From the NCBI RefSeq assembly GCF_027924905.1, contig NZ_AP027055.1, positions 186,001 through 250,000 of the forward strand: 64,000 nt of DNA, in the 5' to 3' direction. How positions within the stretch are numbered: position 1 is the stretch's first letter; the number at the start of each line of letters is the position of its first letter. Below, in pieces: positions 13,222 to 23,039 of this stretch. Under the pieces are notes generated by a model, which did no database searches, had not been told where the DNA came from, and worked only from the letters and a program-made list of their open reading frames with translations. The translations under genes were made by a program, and so were the position numbers. This stretch comes from Limnohabitans sp. INBF002. GTDB taxonomy: Bacteria; Pseudomonadota; Gammaproteobacteria; Burkholderiales; Burkholderiaceae_C.

Positions 13222-13519
13222 ACAAGCATTGATCGAGCGCGAGCTCAAGCGTGACCGTTTGGTTGCAAAGTACGCTGCTAAGCATGCTGAGTTGAAGGCA
13301 ATTGCCACCGACTTCAAGCGTAGCGATGAAGAGCGCGCAGCTGCCCGTTTGGGTCTGCAAAAGTTGCCTCGCAACGCGAACCCAACACGTCAACGTAACC
13401 GTTGCGCAATCACCGGTCGTCCACGTGGCACGTTCCGCCAATTCGGCCTTGGCCGCGCCAAGATCCGTGAATTAGCCTTCCAAGGCAACATTCCCGGCAT
13501 CACCAAAGCCAGCTGGTAA
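13214..13519 (+). CDS. rpsN: 30S ribosomal protein S14 (zinc-free form)
   Basis: S14 is a late-assembly protein of the small-subunit head. The start is the GTG at 13214 ([15 protein letters not shown] follows), which gives 101 residues as in E. coli; the frame is open upstream but only as a shadow of rplE. It contains the signature [20 protein letters not shown] and a single Cys, so it is the long form without zinc. It overlaps the end of rplE by 8 bp. Confidence 0.97.
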   Translation: MAKQALIERELKRDRLVAKYAAKHAELKAIATDFKRSDEERAAARLGLQKLPRNANPTRQRNRCAITGRPRGTFRQFGLGRAKIRELAFQGNIPGITKASW

Positions 13520-13536
13520 TAGGCAGGAGATTCAAT

Positions 13537-13932
13537 ATGAGCATGAGTGATCCAATCGCCGACTTGCTGACTCGCATCCGCAACGCGCAAATGGTGGCTA
13601 AGCCCACTGTGATGGTGCCATCTTCCAAAGTGAAGATCGCCATTGCGCAAGTGCTGAAAGACGAAGGCTACATCGACGGTTTTCAAATTAAAAAAGACGC
13701 TGGCAAGACTGAGCTTGAGATTACTCTCAAGTACTACGCAGGTCGTCCAGTGATCGAACGCATTGAACGTGTGAGCCGTCCTGGTTTGCGCGTTTACAAA
13801 GGCTGCGGCGCTATCCCCCAAGTCATGAACGGCATGGGTGTGGCAATTGTCACAACACCTCAAGGTGTGATGACTGACCGCAAAGCACGCGCTACCGGTG
13901 TCGGTGGCGAAGTGTTGTGCTACGTCGCTTAA
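13537..13932 (+). CDS. rpsH: 30S ribosomal protein S8
   Basis: S8 binds helix 21 of 16S rRNA and in enterobacteria also represses the spc operon. The product is 131 residues, starting [20 protein letters not shown]. The C-terminal signature GVVTT-like segment appears as [21 protein letters not shown] good ribosome site (GCAGGAGA) precedes the ATG. It lies in standard order between rpsN and rplF. Confidence 0.98.
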   Translation: MSMSDPIADLLTRIRNAQMVAKPTVMVPSSKVKIAIAQVLKDEGYIDGFQIKKDAGKTELEITLKYYAGRPVIERIERVSRPGLRVYKGCGAIPQVMNGMGVAIVTTPQGVMTDRKARATGVGGEVLCYVA

Positions 13933-13956
13933 CCGCAGCCTAAAGGAAAGACTGAA

Positions 13957-14490
13957 ATGTCCCGAGTAGGAAAAATGCCTGTGACCATCCCCCAAGGTGT
14001 GGATGTGTCTGTTAATAATGCCCAAATCAGTGTGAAGGGTTCCGGCGGTACGCTGTCGGTTGCTGCCCACGCATTGGTGAAGGTTGTCAACGAAGCTGGT
14101 CAAGTGACTTTCACGCCAGTTGATGACTCTCGCGAAGCCAACGCCATGAGCGGTACTTTGCGTCAATTGGTCAACAACATGGTGACCGGTGTGACCAAAG
14201 GCTTCGAGAAGAAGCTGATTTTGGTTGGTGTGGGTTACAAAGCTGCGGCACAAGGTTCTAAATTGAACTTGGCCGTGGGTTTCTCTCACCCCGTCAACAA
14301 AGACATGCCTGAAGGTATCAAGGTTGAGACGCCAGCGCCAACCGAGATCATCATCAAAGGTGCTGACCGTCAACGCGTCGGTCAAGTGGCCGCTGAGATT
14401 CGTGCAATTCGTCCCCCAGAGCCTTACAAAGGCAAGGGCATCCGTTATTCGGATGAGAAGATCACGATCAAAGAGACCAAGAAGAAATAA
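13957..14490 (+). CDS. rplF: 50S ribosomal protein L6
   Basis: L6 lies near the factor-binding site of the large subunit. The product is 177 residues, the same as in E. coli, with the N-terminus [19 protein letters not shown] and the C-terminal family block [17 protein letters not shown]. The gene is in standard order, 24 bp after rpsH and 11 bp before rplR. Confidence 0.98.
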   Translation: MSRVGKMPVTIPQGVDVSVNNAQISVKGSGGTLSVAAHALVKVVNEAGQVTFTPVDDSREANAMSGTLRQLVNNMVTGVTKGFEKKLILVGVGYKAAAQGSKLNLAVGFSHPVNKDMPEGIKVETPAPTEIIIKGADRQRVGQVAAEIRAIRPPEPYKGKGIRYSDEKITIKETKKK

Positions 14491-14501
14491 GGAGCTGCAA
14501 A

Positions 14502-14867
14502 ATGTTGACCAAAAAAGAGCAGCGACTCCGCCGGGCACGTCAAACACGTATTCGCATCGCCAACCAAGGCGTTGCACGTTTGATGGTGAACCGCACCAAC
14601 TTGCACATCTACGCTACTGTGGTTTCCGCTTGCGGTACCAAAGTGGTTGCGACAGCATCCTCAGCCGAGGCCGATGTGCGCAAGCAACTGGGCGCAACAG
14701 GCAAAGGCGGCAACGTCGATGCGGCGCAAATGATTGGCAAGCTGATCGCTGAAAAAGCGAAAAAAGCTGGCGTCGAAAAAGTGGCGTTTGACCGTTCAGG
14801 TTTTGCTTACCACGGTCGCGTCAAGGCTTTGGCCGACGCAGCCCGCGAAGCTGGCTTGCAGTTCTAA
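14502..14867 (+). CDS. rplR: 50S ribosomal protein L18
   Basis: L18 binds 5S rRNA together with L5. The product is 121 residues with the basic N-terminus [19 protein letters not shown], the segment [13 protein letters not shown] and the C-terminal block [20 protein letters not shown]. The order rplF-rplR-rpsE is conserved. Confidence 0.98.
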   Translation: MLTKKEQRLRRARQTRIRIANQGVARLMVNRTNLHIYATVVSACGTKVVATASSAEADVRKQLGATGKGGNVDAAQMIGKLIAEKAKKAGVEKVAFDRSGFAYHGRVKALADAAREAGLQF

Positions 14868-14885
14868 TCGGATTGGAAATTACAC

Positions 14886-15404
14886 ATGGCTAAATTTCAA
14901 GCTAAAGCGCAGGGTGATGGTCCAGAAGACGGACTCCGCGAAAAAATGATCGCGGTCAACCGCGTCACCAAAGTGGTTAAGGGCGGCCGTATTCTCGGTT
15001 TCGCAGCTTTGACTGTGGTCGGTGATGGCGATGGCCGCGTGGGCATGGGCAAGGGCAAGTCGAAAGAAGTGCCAGCTGCTGTTCAAAAAGCGATGGAAGA
15101 AGCCCGTCGCAACATGACAAAAGTCACTTTGAAAAACGGCACGATTCACCACAAGGTGCACGGTCGTCACGGTGCTGCAAACGTCATGATGATTCCAGCA
15201 CCTAAGGGTACCGGCATCATCGCAGGCGGTCCAATGCGCGCTGTGTTCGAAGTGATGGGCATCACTGACATCGTGGCAAAGAGCCACGGTACATCGAACC
15301 CATACAACATGGTTCGTGCAACTTTGGATGCTTTGAACAATTCCACTACGCCAGCAGAAGTTGCTGCTAAGCGTGGCAAGAATATCGAAGAAATCTTCGC
15401 CTAA
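14886..15404 (+). CDS. rpsE: 30S ribosomal protein S5
   Basis: S5 lies at the mRNA entry side of the small subunit and affects decoding accuracy. The product is 172 residues with the double-stranded RNA-binding N-terminal domain ([20 protein letters not shown]) and the fold-closing block [19 protein letters not shown]. Order and spacing are standard. Confidence 0.98.
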   Translation: MAKFQAKAQGDGPEDGLREKMIAVNRVTKVVKGGRILGFAALTVVGDGDGRVGMGKGKSKEVPAAVQKAMEEARRNMTKVTLKNGTIHHKVHGRHGAANVMMIPAPKGTGIIAGGPMRAVFEVMGITDIVAKSHGTSNPYNMVRATLDALNNSTTPAEVAAKRGKNIEEIFA

Positions 15405-15418
15405 TTCCGGAGCATTCG

Positions 15419-15601
15419 ATGACTACCCCTCAAACTGTCAAGATCCAATTGGTGCGTAGCCCAATTGGCACCAAAGAATCGCACCGCGCCACCGTTCGTG
15501 GCCTGGGCTTGCGCAAACTGAATTCTGTGAGCGAGTTGCAAGACACGCCTGCAGTGCGCGGCATGATTAACAAGATCAGCTATCTGGTCAAAGTGCTGTA
15601 A
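15419..15601 (+). CDS. rpmD: 50S ribosomal protein L30
   Basis: L30 is a small large-subunit protein. The product is 60 residues, starting [20 protein letters not shown] and carrying the signature [14 protein letters not shown]. It lies between rpsE and rplO as in other proteobacteria. Confidence 0.97.
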   Translation: MTTPQTVKIQLVRSPIGTKESHRATVRGLGLRKLNSVSELQDTPAVRGMINKISYLVKVL

Positions 15602-15611
15602 AAGGTTAAAG

Positions 15612-16043
15612 ATGGAACTCAATAACATCACCCACGCACCTGGCGCAAAACACGCCAAGCGTCGCGTTGGTCGCGGTATTGGCTCTGGCCTCGGTAAGAC
15701 TGCTGGTCGCGGTCACAAAGGTCAAAAGTCACGTTCAGGCGGCTACCACAAAGTTGGTTTCGAAGGCGGTCAAATGCCTTTGCAACGTCGTTTGCCTAAG
15801 CGTGGCTTCAAGTCCACCACTTTGAAGTACAACGACGAAGTGACATTGGCTGACTTGCAACAACTCGGCGCTGCTGAAGTTGATATGTTGACACTGAAGG
15901 CCGCTGGCCTCGTGGCATCTATCGCTCGCGTGGTCAAAGTTGTCAAGACTGGCGAATTGACTACAGCTGTCAAGCTCAATGGTATCGGCGCTACTGCCGG
16001 TGCTAAAGCTGCGATCGAAGCCGCTGGCGGCTCTGTCGCTTAA
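15612..16043 (+). CDS. rplO: 50S ribosomal protein L15
   Basis: L15 is a late-assembly protein of the large subunit. The product is 143 residues with the Gly/Arg/Lys-rich N-terminal extension [19 protein letters not shown] that threads into 23S rRNA, followed by [18 protein letters not shown]. It precedes secY by 28 bp, as in the E. coli spc operon. Confidence 0.98.
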   Translation: MELNNITHAPGAKHAKRRVGRGIGSGLGKTAGRGHKGQKSRSGGYHKVGFEGGQMPLQRRLPKRGFKSTTLKYNDEVTLADLQQLGAAEVDMLTLKAAGLVASIARVVKVVKTGELTTAVKLNGIGATAGAKAAIEAAGGSVA

Positions 16044-16071
16044 TCGTTCGATTCAATAGGAATAGCACTCC

Positions 16072-17385
16072 GTGGCAACTACCGCTCCATCGATTGGCAA
16101 TACCGACAAGTTCGGCGACCTCCGTCGCCGACTGGTTTTCTTGCTGCTCGCCCTGGTGGTTTACCGCGTGGGTGCGCACATTCCTGTGCCTGGCATCGAC
16201 CCTAACCAGTTACAACAACTGTTCAAAGGTCAGCAGGGCGGTATTTTGAGCTTGTTCAACATGTTCTCCGGTGGCGCTTTGTCGCGTTTCACGGTGTTCG
16301 CGTTGGGTATCATGCCCTATATCTCTGCATCGATCATCATGCAGTTGCTGACTTATGTGTTGCCCTCTTTGGAGCAGCTCAAAAAAGAAGGCGAAGCAGG
16401 TCGTCGCAAAATCACTCAGTACACGCGTTTCGGCACGTTGGGCTTGGCTTTGTTCCAGTCCATGGGTATTGCCTTGGCGTTGGAAGCGTCAGCCGGTTTG
16501 GTCAACGTGCCAGGCTTTGGTTTCCGCATGACAGCCATGGTCAGCTTGACCGCTGGCACCATGTTTCTGATGTGGTTGGGTGAGCAAATCACTGAGCGTG
16601 GTTTGGGTAACGGCATCTCTATTCTGATTTTTGCTGGTATCGCAGCAGGCTTACCTGGTTCTATCGGTGGTTTGCTTGAATTGGTGCGTACTGGCGCGAT
16701 GAGCATTTTGGCTGCCATCCTCATCGTGATTGTTGTGGCGTTGGTCACTTACTTCGTGGTGTTTGTCGAGCGTGGTCAACGCAAAATCTTGGTGAACTAT
16801 GCGCGTCGCCAAGTGGGTAACAAGGTGTATGGCGGTCAGTCGTCTCACTTGCCCTTGAAGTTGAACATGGCGGGTGTGATTCCTCCCATCTTTGCTTCGT
16901 CCATCATTCTCTTGCCCGCAACTGTGGTGAGCTGGTTCAGCTCTGGTGACAGCATGCGTTGGCTCAAAGATATTTCTGCAGCACTTGCACCTGGACAGCC
17001 TGTCTATGTGATGTTGTATGCAGCTGCGATTGTTTTCTTTTGCTTCTTTTACACTGCCTTGGTCTTTAACAGCCGAGAAACAGCGGATAATCTGAAGAAG
17101 AGCGGTGCTTTCGTTCCCGGTATTCGTCCCGGCGACCACACCGCTAAATACATCGACAAAATTTTGGTTCGACTCACGCTTGCGGGCGCCGTGTACATCA
17201 CCTTTGTGTGCTTGCTACCTGAGTTCTTGATCTTGAAATACAACGTGCCTTTCTACTTCGGTGGTACTTCGTTGCTGATTATTGTGGTTGTCACCATGGA
17301 CTTTATGGCCCAAGTGCAAAACTACATGATGAGCCAACAGTACGAATCGCTGTTGAAGAAGGCAAGTTTCAAAACAACGCTCTAA
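16072..17385 (+). CDS. secY: Preprotein translocase channel subunit SecY
   Basis: SecY forms the inner-membrane protein-conducting channel with SecE and SecG. The product is 437 residues with ten predicted helices. Family signatures are present: VPGIDPNQL near the N-terminus, [16 protein letters not shown], and QGFFYTAL-like [24 protein letters not shown] in the C-terminal half. The start is a GTG at 16072. It is the last spc-type gene; rpmJ follows after 69 bp, with no infA between them. Confidence 0.98.
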   Translation: MATTAPSIGNTDKFGDLRRRLVFLLLALVVYRVGAHIPVPGIDPNQLQQLFKGQQGGILSLFNMFSGGALSRFTVFALGIMPYISASIIMQLLTYVLPSLEQLKKEGEAGRRKITQYTRFGTLGLALFQSMGIALALEASAGLVNVPGFGFRMTAMVSLTAGTMFLMWLGEQITERGLGNGISILIFAGIAAGLPGSIGGLLELVRTGAMSILAAILIVIVVALVTYFVVFVERGQRKILVNYARRQVGNKVYGGQSSHLPLKLNMAGVIPPIFASSIILLPATVVSWFSSGDSMRWLKDISAALAPGQPVYVMLYAAAIVFFCFFYTALVFNSRETADNLKKSGAFVPGIRPGDHTAKYIDKILVRLTLAGAVYITFVCLLPEFLILKYNVPFYFGGTSLLIIVVVTMDFMAQVQNYMMSQQYESLLKKASFKTTL

Positions 17386-17454
17386 CGGGCCAAGTAAAAA
17401 GTCGTGTTTCATGCCAATGAGGGTGTGAAATGAAATGAGTTTTAGGAGAGTGAA

Positions 17455-17568
17455 ATGAGAGTTTCGGCTTCGGTCAAAAAAATTTGCCGCAACTGCAAAA
17501 TCATCCGCCGCAAGGGCGTGGTTCGTGTGATCTGTACAGATCCACGCCACAAACAGCGTCAAGGTTGA
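17455..17568 (+). CDS. rpmJ: 50S ribosomal protein L36 (zinc-binding form)
   Basis: This is the smallest ribosomal protein, 37 residues: it starts [15 protein letters not shown] and ends RHKQRQG. Cys11, Cys14, Cys27 and His32 form the zinc ribbon, so it is the zinc-containing form. A good ribosome site (TTTAGGAGAG) lies 6 bp before the ATG. It is followed by rpsM after 25 bp. Confidence 0.96.
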   Translation: MRVSASVKKICRNCKIIRRKGVVRVICTDPRHKQRQG

Positions 17569-17593
17569 TTGAACTGGTTTAAAGAGGACGCAC

Positions 17594-17959
17594 ATGGCAC
17601 GTATCGCTGGCATTAACATTCCGCCGCACAAACACACTGAAATCGGCTTGACAGCCATTTTTGGTATTGGTCGCACACGCGCTCGCAAAATTTGCGAAGC
17701 AACTGGCATTGATTACGCAAAGAAGATCAAAGATCTGACTGACTCGGACCTCGAAAAGATCCGTGACCAGATCGCTGAATTCACGATTGAAGGTGACTTG
17801 CGTCGCGAAACAACAATGAACATCAAGCGTTTGATGGACATCGGTTGCTACCGCGGCTTCCGTCACCGTCGTGGTCTGCCTATGCGTGGCCAACGTACGC
17901 GTACCAACGCTCGTACACGCAAGGGTCCGCGTAAAGCAGCCCAGTCGTTGAAGAAATAA
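17594..17959 (+). CDS. rpsM: 30S ribosomal protein S13
   Basis: S13 contacts the P-site tRNA and bridges to the large subunit. The product is 121 residues, starting [20 protein letters not shown]. It has [18 protein letters not shown] and the basic tail block [17 protein letters not shown]. This is the first gene of the alpha-operon part (rpsM-rpsK-rpsD-rpoA-rplQ). Confidence 0.98.
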   Translation: MARIAGINIPPHKHTEIGLTAIFGIGRTRARKICEATGIDYAKKIKDLTDSDLEKIRDQIAEFTIEGDLRRETTMNIKRLMDIGCYRGFRHRRGLPMRGQRTRTNARTRKGPRKAAQSLKK

Positions 17960-17971
17960 TAGGACTGAACA

Positions 17972-18373
17972 ATGGCTAAATCTCCAAGCGGCGCAGCTTC
18001 ACGCGTACGTAAAAAGGTTCGTAAGAACATTGCTGACGGCATCGCGCACGTGCACGCGTCGTTCAACAACACCATCATCACCATCACTGACCGCCAAGGC
18101 AATGCATTGTCATGGGCTTCGTCAGGTGGTCAAGGTTTCAAGGGCTCACGCAAGTCCACACCTTTCGCAGCTCAAGTGGCTTCGGAAGTTGCGGGTCGCG
18201 CAGCCGTTGATCAAGGCATCAAGAATCTTGATGTCGAGATCAAAGGCCCAGGTCCTGGCCGTGAATCTTCAGTGCGTGCTTTGGCCGCATTGGGCATTCG
18301 CATCAACTCGATTGCTGACGTGACACCAGTGCCGCACAACGGCTGCCGTCCACAAAAGCGTCGTCGTATCTAA
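17972..18373 (+). CDS. rpsK: 30S ribosomal protein S11
   Basis: S11 forms part of the platform of the small subunit near the E site. The product is 133 residues with the family blocks [20 protein letters not shown], the segment [15 protein letters not shown] and the C-terminal [14 protein letters not shown] 102-bp gap with two hairpins separates it from rpsD. Confidence 0.98.
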   Translation: MAKSPSGAASRVRKKVRKNIADGIAHVHASFNNTIITITDRQGNALSWASSGGQGFKGSRKSTPFAAQVASEVAGRAAVDQGIKNLDVEIKGPGPGRESSVRALAALGIRINSIADVTPVPHNGCRPQKRRRI

Positions 18374-18411
18374 GCGTTTTTCGCTTTTTACTGTTAACCA
18401 CAAGCCCACCG

Positions 18412-18453
18412 CCGCTGGCTAACCCCCAGCGGCTCCTCGCTTCTTGCGAGCAG
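18412..18453 (+). promoter_or_regulatory. Two adjacent hairpins in the rpsK-rpsD gap
   Basis: CCGCTGG/CCAGCGG (18412-18432) and CTCGC/GCGAG (18436-18450, extended by flanking GCT/AGC) form two hairpins just before the rpsD ribosome site (TAAGGAAA). S4, the product of rpsD, is the autogenous repressor of the alpha operon in E. coli, so a regulatory role is plausible. I cannot fold it to confirm a pseudoknot. Confidence 0.45.
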
Positions 18454-18475
18454 CTGATTAGATAAGGAAATTCAA

Positions 18476-19099
18476 GTGGCACGTTACCTAGGCCCCAAGG
18501 CCAAACTCTCACGCCGTGAAGGCACCGACTTGTTCTTGAAGAGCGCACGCCGCTCGATCAGCGACAAGTGCAAATTCGACAGCAAGCCAGGCCAACACGG
18601 CCGCACTTCAGGTCAGCGTACGTCTGACTTCGGTTTGCAATTGCGCGAAAAACAAAAAGTCAAACGCATGTACGGTGTGTTGGAGCGTCAGTTCCGCCGT
18701 TACTTCGCAGCTGCTGACCGCCAAAAAGGCAACACTGGTGCAAACCTGTTGACCCTTTTGGAAACACGTTTGGATAACGTGGTGTACCGCATGGGCTTCG
18801 GCTCAACACGTGCTGAAGCACGTCAGTTGGTGTCACACAAGGCCATTACCGTGAACGGTCAACAAGTCAACATCGCTTCTTACTTGGTGAAAGCCGGTGA
18901 CGTGGTGGCTGTGCGCGAAAAGTCTAAAAAGCAAGGCCGCGTGTTGGAAGCTCTCGAGTTGGCCAAACAAGTGGGCATGCCTGCTTGGGTTGAAGTGAAC
19001 CTCGAAAAAGCTGAAGGCGTCTTCAAGAAGACCCCAGATCGCGACGAATTCGCTGCAGACATCAACGAATCTCTGATCGTCGAACTTTACTCGCGTTAA
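18476..19099 (+). CDS. rpsD: 30S ribosomal protein S4
   Basis: S4 is a primary 16S rRNA binder that nucleates 30S assembly, and in enterobacteria it also represses the alpha operon. The product is 207 residues, starting with GTG at 18476 ([20 protein letters not shown] follows). It contains the S4 RNA-binding domain [20 protein letters not shown] followed by [16 protein letters not shown]. It is preceded by two hairpins and followed by a 112-bp structured gap. Confidence 0.98.
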   Translation: MARYLGPKAKLSRREGTDLFLKSARRSISDKCKFDSKPGQHGRTSGQRTSDFGLQLREKQKVKRMYGVLERQFRRYFAAADRQKGNTGANLLTLLETRLDNVVYRMGFGSTRAEARQLVSHKAITVNGQQVNIASYLVKAGDVVAVREKSKKQGRVLEALELAKQVGMPAWVEVNLEKAEGVFKKTPDRDEFAADINESLIVELYSR

Positions 19100-19103
19100 T
19101 CCT

Positions 19104-19155
19104 GGTTGAAGTTTTCAACCTAACGCACCCCACGCTGCCCGCTCGCGCAGCGTGG
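19104..19155 (+). promoter_or_regulatory. Tandem hairpins between rpsD and rpoA
   Basis: GGTTGAA/TTCAACC (19104-19120) is followed by a perfect 9-bp stem CCACGCTGC/GCAGCGTGG (19130-19155) with an 8-nt loop. There is no T run after them, so they are more likely processing or stability elements than terminators. rpoA begins 57 bp downstream. Confidence 0.45.
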
Positions 19156-19211
19156 TCCAGACACCCAGCCTTACCGGTGTAACGAACCGGGGGTATTGAG
19201 AGGAAATCTGA

Positions 19212-20204
19212 ATGCAAACGAACTTGCTGAAACCAAAAAATATTCACGTCGAGCAATTGGGTCACAACCGCGCCAAGGTTACCTTGGAGCCGTTTGAGCG
19301 TGGCTATGGCCACACGTTGGGCAATGCCCTGCGTCGCGTTTTGTTGTCTTCCATGGTTGGCTATGCCGTGACTGAAGTCACCATCGCTGGCGTGGTGCAC
19401 GAGTACTCGTCCATCGACGGCGTGCAAGAAGACGTGGTCAACATTTTGTTGAACCTCAAAGGCGTTGTGTTCAAGATGCACAACCGCGACGAAGTTACTT
19501 TGAGCTTGCGCAAAGACGGCGAAGGCGCTGTCACTGCTGCAGACATTCAAGTGCCTCACGATGTTGAAATCATCAACCCTGAGCACGTGATTGCTAATTT
19601 GTCGCACGGCGGCAAGATCGACATTCAACTCAAAGTTGAAACAGGCCGTGGCTATGTGCCAGGTACTGTGCGTCGTTATGGCGAAGAGCCAAGCAAGTCC
19701 ATCGGCCGTATCGTGTTGGACGCATCGTTCTCACCTGTGAGCCGCGTGAGCTACAGCGTTGAAAACGCCCGCGTTGAACAACGTACTGACCTCGACCGCT
19801 TGGTCATGGAAATCGAAACCAACGGTGCCATCACTGCAGAAGACGCTGTGCGCGCTTCTTCAAAGATTTTGGTTGAGCAACTGGCTGTGTTCGCGCAGTT
19901 GGAAGGCGACGCCATCAACGGCATCATGGAAGCAGCTGCACCACGCGGCGGCCAACAGTTCGATCCGATCTTGTTGCGCCCTGTTGACGAGTTGGAATTG
20001 ACCGTTCGTTCGGCCAACTGCTTGAAAGCAGAAAACATCTATTACATCGGTGACCTGATTCAGCGCACTGAAAACGAGTTGCTCAAGACCCCTAACCTGG
20101 GTCGTAAGTCGCTCAACGAAATCAAAGAAGTTCTCGCTTCTCGTGGTTTGACCTTGGGCATGAAGCTCGAGAGCTGGCCACCTGCAGGTTTAGAGCGTCG
20201 TTGA
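19212..20204 (+). CDS. rpoA: DNA-directed RNA polymerase subunit alpha
   Basis: The alpha subunit dimer is the assembly platform of RNA polymerase and contacts UP elements and activators. The product is 330 residues. The N-terminal domain holds [17 protein letters not shown], and the C-terminal domain, after a linker near 235-245, holds [20 protein letters not shown] and [15 protein letters not shown]. Position between rpsD and rplQ is standard. Confidence 0.98.
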   Translation: MQTNLLKPKNIHVEQLGHNRAKVTLEPFERGYGHTLGNALRRVLLSSMVGYAVTEVTIAGVVHEYSSIDGVQEDVVNILLNLKGVVFKMHNRDEVTLSLRKDGEGAVTAADIQVPHDVEIINPEHVIANLSHGGKIDIQLKVETGRGYVPGTVRRYGEEPSKSIGRIVLDASFSPVSRVSYSVENARVEQRTDLDRLVMEIETNGAITAEDAVRASSKILVEQLAVFAQLEGDAINGIMEAAAPRGGQQFDPILLRPVDELELTVRSANCLKAENIYYIGDLIQRTENELLKTPNLGRKSLNEIKEVLASRGLTLGMKLESWPPAGLERR

Positions 20205-20281
20205 ACTTAAAATAATCACTGACATAACGTCCCCTGGCCGTACCTGATACGGCGGCCGGCAAAACATCAAAGGAAATCAAA

Positions 20282-20677
20282 ATGCGTCACGGACACGGAC
20301 TTCGCAAACTTAACCGCACAACATCACACCGTTTGGCGATGTTGCGCAACATGATGAATTCGCTCATTGAGCACGAAGCCATCAAAACCACATTGCCTAA
20401 AGCCAAAGAATTGCGTCGCGTCATCGAGCCGATGATCACTTTGGCGAAAGAGCCTACTGTTGCAAACCGCCGCTTGGCATTCGACCGCTTGCGCGATCGC
20501 GACAGCGTCGTGAAGTTGTTCAACGAATTGGGCCCACGTTTCAAGACACGTCCAGGTGGTTACACCCGTATTTTGAAAATGGGTTTCCGCGTGGGCGACA
20601 ACGCACCGATGGCTTATGTTGAATTGGTAGACCGCGCAGAAGTTTCTGAGGCATCTTCTACCGAAACAGCCGCATAA
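20282..20677 (+). CDS. rplQ: 50S ribosomal protein L17
   Basis: L17 lies near the peptide exit tunnel. The product is 131 residues, starting [20 protein letters not shown] with the family block [19 protein letters not shown]. The C-terminal tail is Ser/Ala/Glu-rich and variable. It closes the alpha operon; a short hairpin CCGTA/TACGG lies in the gap before it, and an initiator tRNA gene follows. Confidence 0.98.
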   Translation: MRHGHGLRKLNRTTSHRLAMLRNMMNSLIEHEAIKTTLPKAKELRRVIEPMITLAKEPTVANRRLAFDRLRDRDSVVKLFNELGPRFKTRPGGYTRILKMGFRVGDNAPMAYVELVDRAEVSEASSTETAA

Positions 20678-20682
20678 TAGGT

Positions 20683-20688
20683 TATACT
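20683..20688 (+). promoter_or_regulatory. Candidate -10 box of the initiator tRNA gene
   Basis: TATACT lies 12 bp before the tRNA, a fitting distance for a -10 hexamer. No good -35 hexamer is present at the right spacing, so transcription may also continue from rplQ. Confidence 0.4.
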
Positions 20689-20699
20689 AATCCTCTTGA

Positions 20700-20776
<77 letters not shown>

Positions 20777-20780
20777 CTTT

Positions 20781-20815
20781 AAAACGCCCGCTGAATTTAT
20801 TCAGTGGGCGTTTTT
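20781..20815 (+). terminator. Rho-independent terminator after tRNA-fMet
   Basis: AACGCCCGCTGAA pairs with TTCAGTGGGCGTT (one G-T pair) around a TTTA loop, followed by a T run. It ends the tRNA transcript and probably read-through from the alpha operon. Confidence 0.9.
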
Positions 20816-20830
20816 CTTGGAAGATTCGAA

Positions 20831-21676
20831 ATGGTCGAAATCAAACGGATTGAGGCGCAATCGCAGCGCATCGTTCAAGCCTACGCTTGGGGTGAGGTCG
20901 TGTGGCACGTTTGGGGGACGCATCAGGCGGCTCCGAGCTCTACACATGCATCTTCACATGAGGCGCCCTTGGTGCTTTTGCACGGCGGCTCAGGCAGCTG
21001 GACGCACTGGCTGCGCAATGTGGAACACATCGCCCAATATCGTCCCGTTTGGGTGTTGGACATCCCCGGGTTTGGTGACTCCAGCGTGCCGCCTGACGTC
21101 TGGGATGCCGATGGGCTTGTGCCTTATCTGGCCGAAATATTGAAAGCAACATTTGATGGTCGTGCCGTCGATGTCATGGCCTTTTCATTTGGCGGTATGA
21201 CGGTCGGATTGCTTGCTGCGGCGCACCCCGAATGCATTCGCAGCATGGTGCTGGTGGGGGTTCCTGGTTTGGGCCTGTTTGGACAAACTTTGCCGATGCG
21301 TGGCATGACAGTGGACATGGATGCGACAGCACAGCGCGACGTGCACCGACACAACCTCAATGCCATGATGTTTGCGCATGCAGACAGCGTCACAGAAGAC
21401 GTGATCGATTTGCAGCAAGCCAATGTGGGCCGTGATCGGATGCGCCGTCGTCGTATCGCGCGTACGGATGTGTTGGCGAAAGCCCAGGCACGCTGGACGT
21501 GTCCTGTGCATGGCGTCTGGGGCGCTCAAGATGCTCTGTACGAAGGAACGTTGTCGCAAGTGCCAAAGGTGTTGACGCGCCTCACATCGTTCACCGTGGT
21601 GCCTGATGCTGGGCACTGGGTGATGTTCGAGCGACCCGAGGCGTTTCATGCAGTGGTGGATCCGTTGCTGCAGTGA
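20831..21676 (+). CDS. Alpha/beta hydrolase
   Basis: The 281-residue product has the alpha/beta hydrolase fold. VLLHGGSGSWTHWL near the N-terminus provides the oxyanion region, followed by the elbow MAFSFGGMT (nucleophile Ser in AFSFGG, with Ala replacing the usual first Gly). The Asp lies in GVWGAQDALY and the His in PDAGHWVMFERP. Substrate is unknown. I start it at the ATG at 20831, which has a GGAAGA ribosome site; an in-frame start at 20804 lies inside the tRNA terminator and is unlikely. The DUF1840 gene follows after 18 bp. Confidence 0.88.
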   Translation: MVEIKRIEAQSQRIVQAYAWGEVVWHVWGTHQAAPSSTHASSHEAPLVLLHGGSGSWTHWLRNVEHIAQYRPVWVLDIPGFGDSSVPPDVWDADGLVPYLAEILKATFDGRAVDVMAFSFGGMTVGLLAAAHPECIRSMVLVGVPGLGLFGQTLPMRGMTVDMDATAQRDVHRHNLNAMMFAHADSVTEDVIDLQQANVGRDRMRRRRIARTDVLAKAQARWTCPVHGVWGAQDALYEGTLSQVPKVLTRLTSFTVVPDAGHWVMFERPEAFHAVVDPLLQ

Positions 21677-21694
21677 AGAGCGCACAATAAAAGC

Positions 21695-22036
21695 ATGCTG
21701 TACAAATTCAAATCAAAAGCCACAGGCGACCTGATCATGTTGGAGCCGCAAGGCAAACAGATCTTGCGACTGATTGGCAAAGAGCCGGGCCCCAAAGGCA
21801 TCATCTTGCCCAATGAAATGCTGCTTGCGATTGACGCGCTGCATGCCGCCGTGGCGCAAGAGGAGTTGGCGCATCAAGCAGCCAAAGACGCGGCACAAGC
21901 GGCGTCTGAACACGACGGGACCGTTCCCGCTGCGGATGGGCTGCGCACCATCAGCTTGAAACAACGCGTCGTTCCTTTCATCGATATGTTGCGCCGCGCA
22001 CATGCAGAAGACAAAGAGGTGGTCTGGGGTGTTTGA
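21695..22036 (+). CDS. DUF1840 domain-containing protein
   Basis: The 113-residue protein matches my memory of the DUF1840 family of betaproteobacteria: an N-terminal MLYKFKSKATGDLIML strand pair, a helix with PNEMLLAIDALHAAVAQEE, an Ala/Glu-rich linker and a closing helix VVPFIDMLRRAHAEDKEVVWG. The function is unknown; it has no signal or membrane segment, so it is probably cytoplasmic. It lies between an alpha/beta hydrolase and an SrkA-like kinase on the same strand, and its 3' end overlaps the kinase start. Confidence 0.88.
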   Translation: MLYKFKSKATGDLIMLEPQGKQILRLIGKEPGPKGIILPNEMLLAIDALHAAVAQEELAHQAAKDAAQAASEHDGTVPAADGLRTISLKQRVVPFIDMLRRAHAEDKEVVWGV

Positions 22037-23033
22037 GGACACGCCAACGCCTCACGCTTACGATGCGCTCACACCCGATGTGGTGTTGGATGCGCTGTCT
22101 GATTTAGGTCTGGCAGTAGACGGGCGGATGACCGCCTTGAGCTCTTATGAAAACCGTGTGTACCAGGTCATGTTGGACGACAACACATCGGTGGTCGCCA
22201 AGTTTTACCGCCCCGAGCGTTGGAGCGATGCCCAGATCTTGGAAGAACACAGCTTCGCCGCAGAGTTGATGGCCGAGGAGGTGCCTCTGGTCGGCCCACT
22301 GTCCTTGCATGGCCAAACGCTGCACCATGCGCATGGTTTTGCATTCAGTGTCAGCCCCCGTCGCGGTGGGCGCAGTCCTGAGCTCGACGATGCAGAGGTG
22401 TTGGAGTGGATCGGGCGGTTCATCGCGCGTATTCACAATGTGGGCGCGCAGCACGACTTCACGACGCGCCCCACATTGAACGCCAAAACATTTGGCATTG
22501 ACTCGCGCGATTGGCTGCTCTCAGAAAACATCATTCCGCTTGACCAATCGGCTGCATGGCGAGCGGTGTGTGACCAAGCCATTGAACTCGCTACGCAGGC
22601 CTTGGCGACGCATCCTGCGAAGCACATCCGCTTGCATGGCGACTGCCACCCGGGCAATATTTTGTGGACGCCCACTGACTTACCCAACGGTGGTCCGCAC
22701 TTTGTCGATTTAGACGATGCACGCATGGGGCCTGCCATTCAAGATGTGTGGATGTTGCTCAGTGGTGATCGTGCGCAACGCACACAACAACTGTCGATGC
22801 TGTTAGATGGCTACGAACAAATGCGTGAACTCAATCGCAGCGAGCTGGCCTTGATTGAACCGCTGCGCACCTTGCGCTTGATTCACTACAGCGCTTGGTT
22901 GGCACGTCGCAAGGACGATCCAGCCTTCACGCAACACTTTTCATGGTTTGGCAGCAGTGACTATTGGGCGGGCCAAGTGCACATGCTCATCGAGCAGTGC
23001 GAAGCCATGCAAGAAGCGCCGCTCTACGTTTAA
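22029..23033 (+). CDS. srkA: SrkA/RdoA-like Ser/Thr protein kinase
   Basis: SrkA-type kinases (YihE in E. coli) phosphorylate proteins during envelope or oxidative stress and delay stress-induced death. The product of about 334 residues has the aminoglycoside-phosphotransferase-like kinase fold: a nucleotide-binding lobe with VVAKFYRPERW, the catalytic loop LHGDCHPGNILW and the metal-binding FVDLDDARMGP. I place the start at the GTG at 22029, which has an AGAGG site and overlaps the DUF1840 gene by 8 bp; an ATG at 22002 would add nine residues. The family assignment is firm, the biological role is taken from E. coli. Confidence 0.88.
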   Translation: MFEDTPTPHAYDALTPDVVLDALSDLGLAVDGRMTALSSYENRVYQVMLDDNTSVVAKFYRPERWSDAQILEEHSFAAELMAEEVPLVGPLSLHGQTLHHAHGFAFSVSPRRGGRSPELDDAEVLEWIGRFIARIHNVGAQHDFTTRPTLNAKTFGIDSRDWLLSENIIPLDQSAAWRAVCDQAIELATQALATHPAKHIRLHGDCHPGNILWTPTDLPNGGPHFVDLDDARMGPAIQDVWMLLSGDRAQRTQQLSMLLDGYEQMRELNRSELALIEPLRTLRLIHYSAWLARRKDDPAFTQHFSWFGSSDYWAGQVHMLIEQCEAMQEAPLYV

Positions 23034-23039
23034 CGGGAC

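Noticed and set aside
13390..14577. A 395-codon open frame on the minus strand across rpsH and rplF
   Set aside because: It lies fully antisense to conserved ribosomal protein genes; such frames arise from codon bias. The product has a His/Thr-rich sequence with no family feature.
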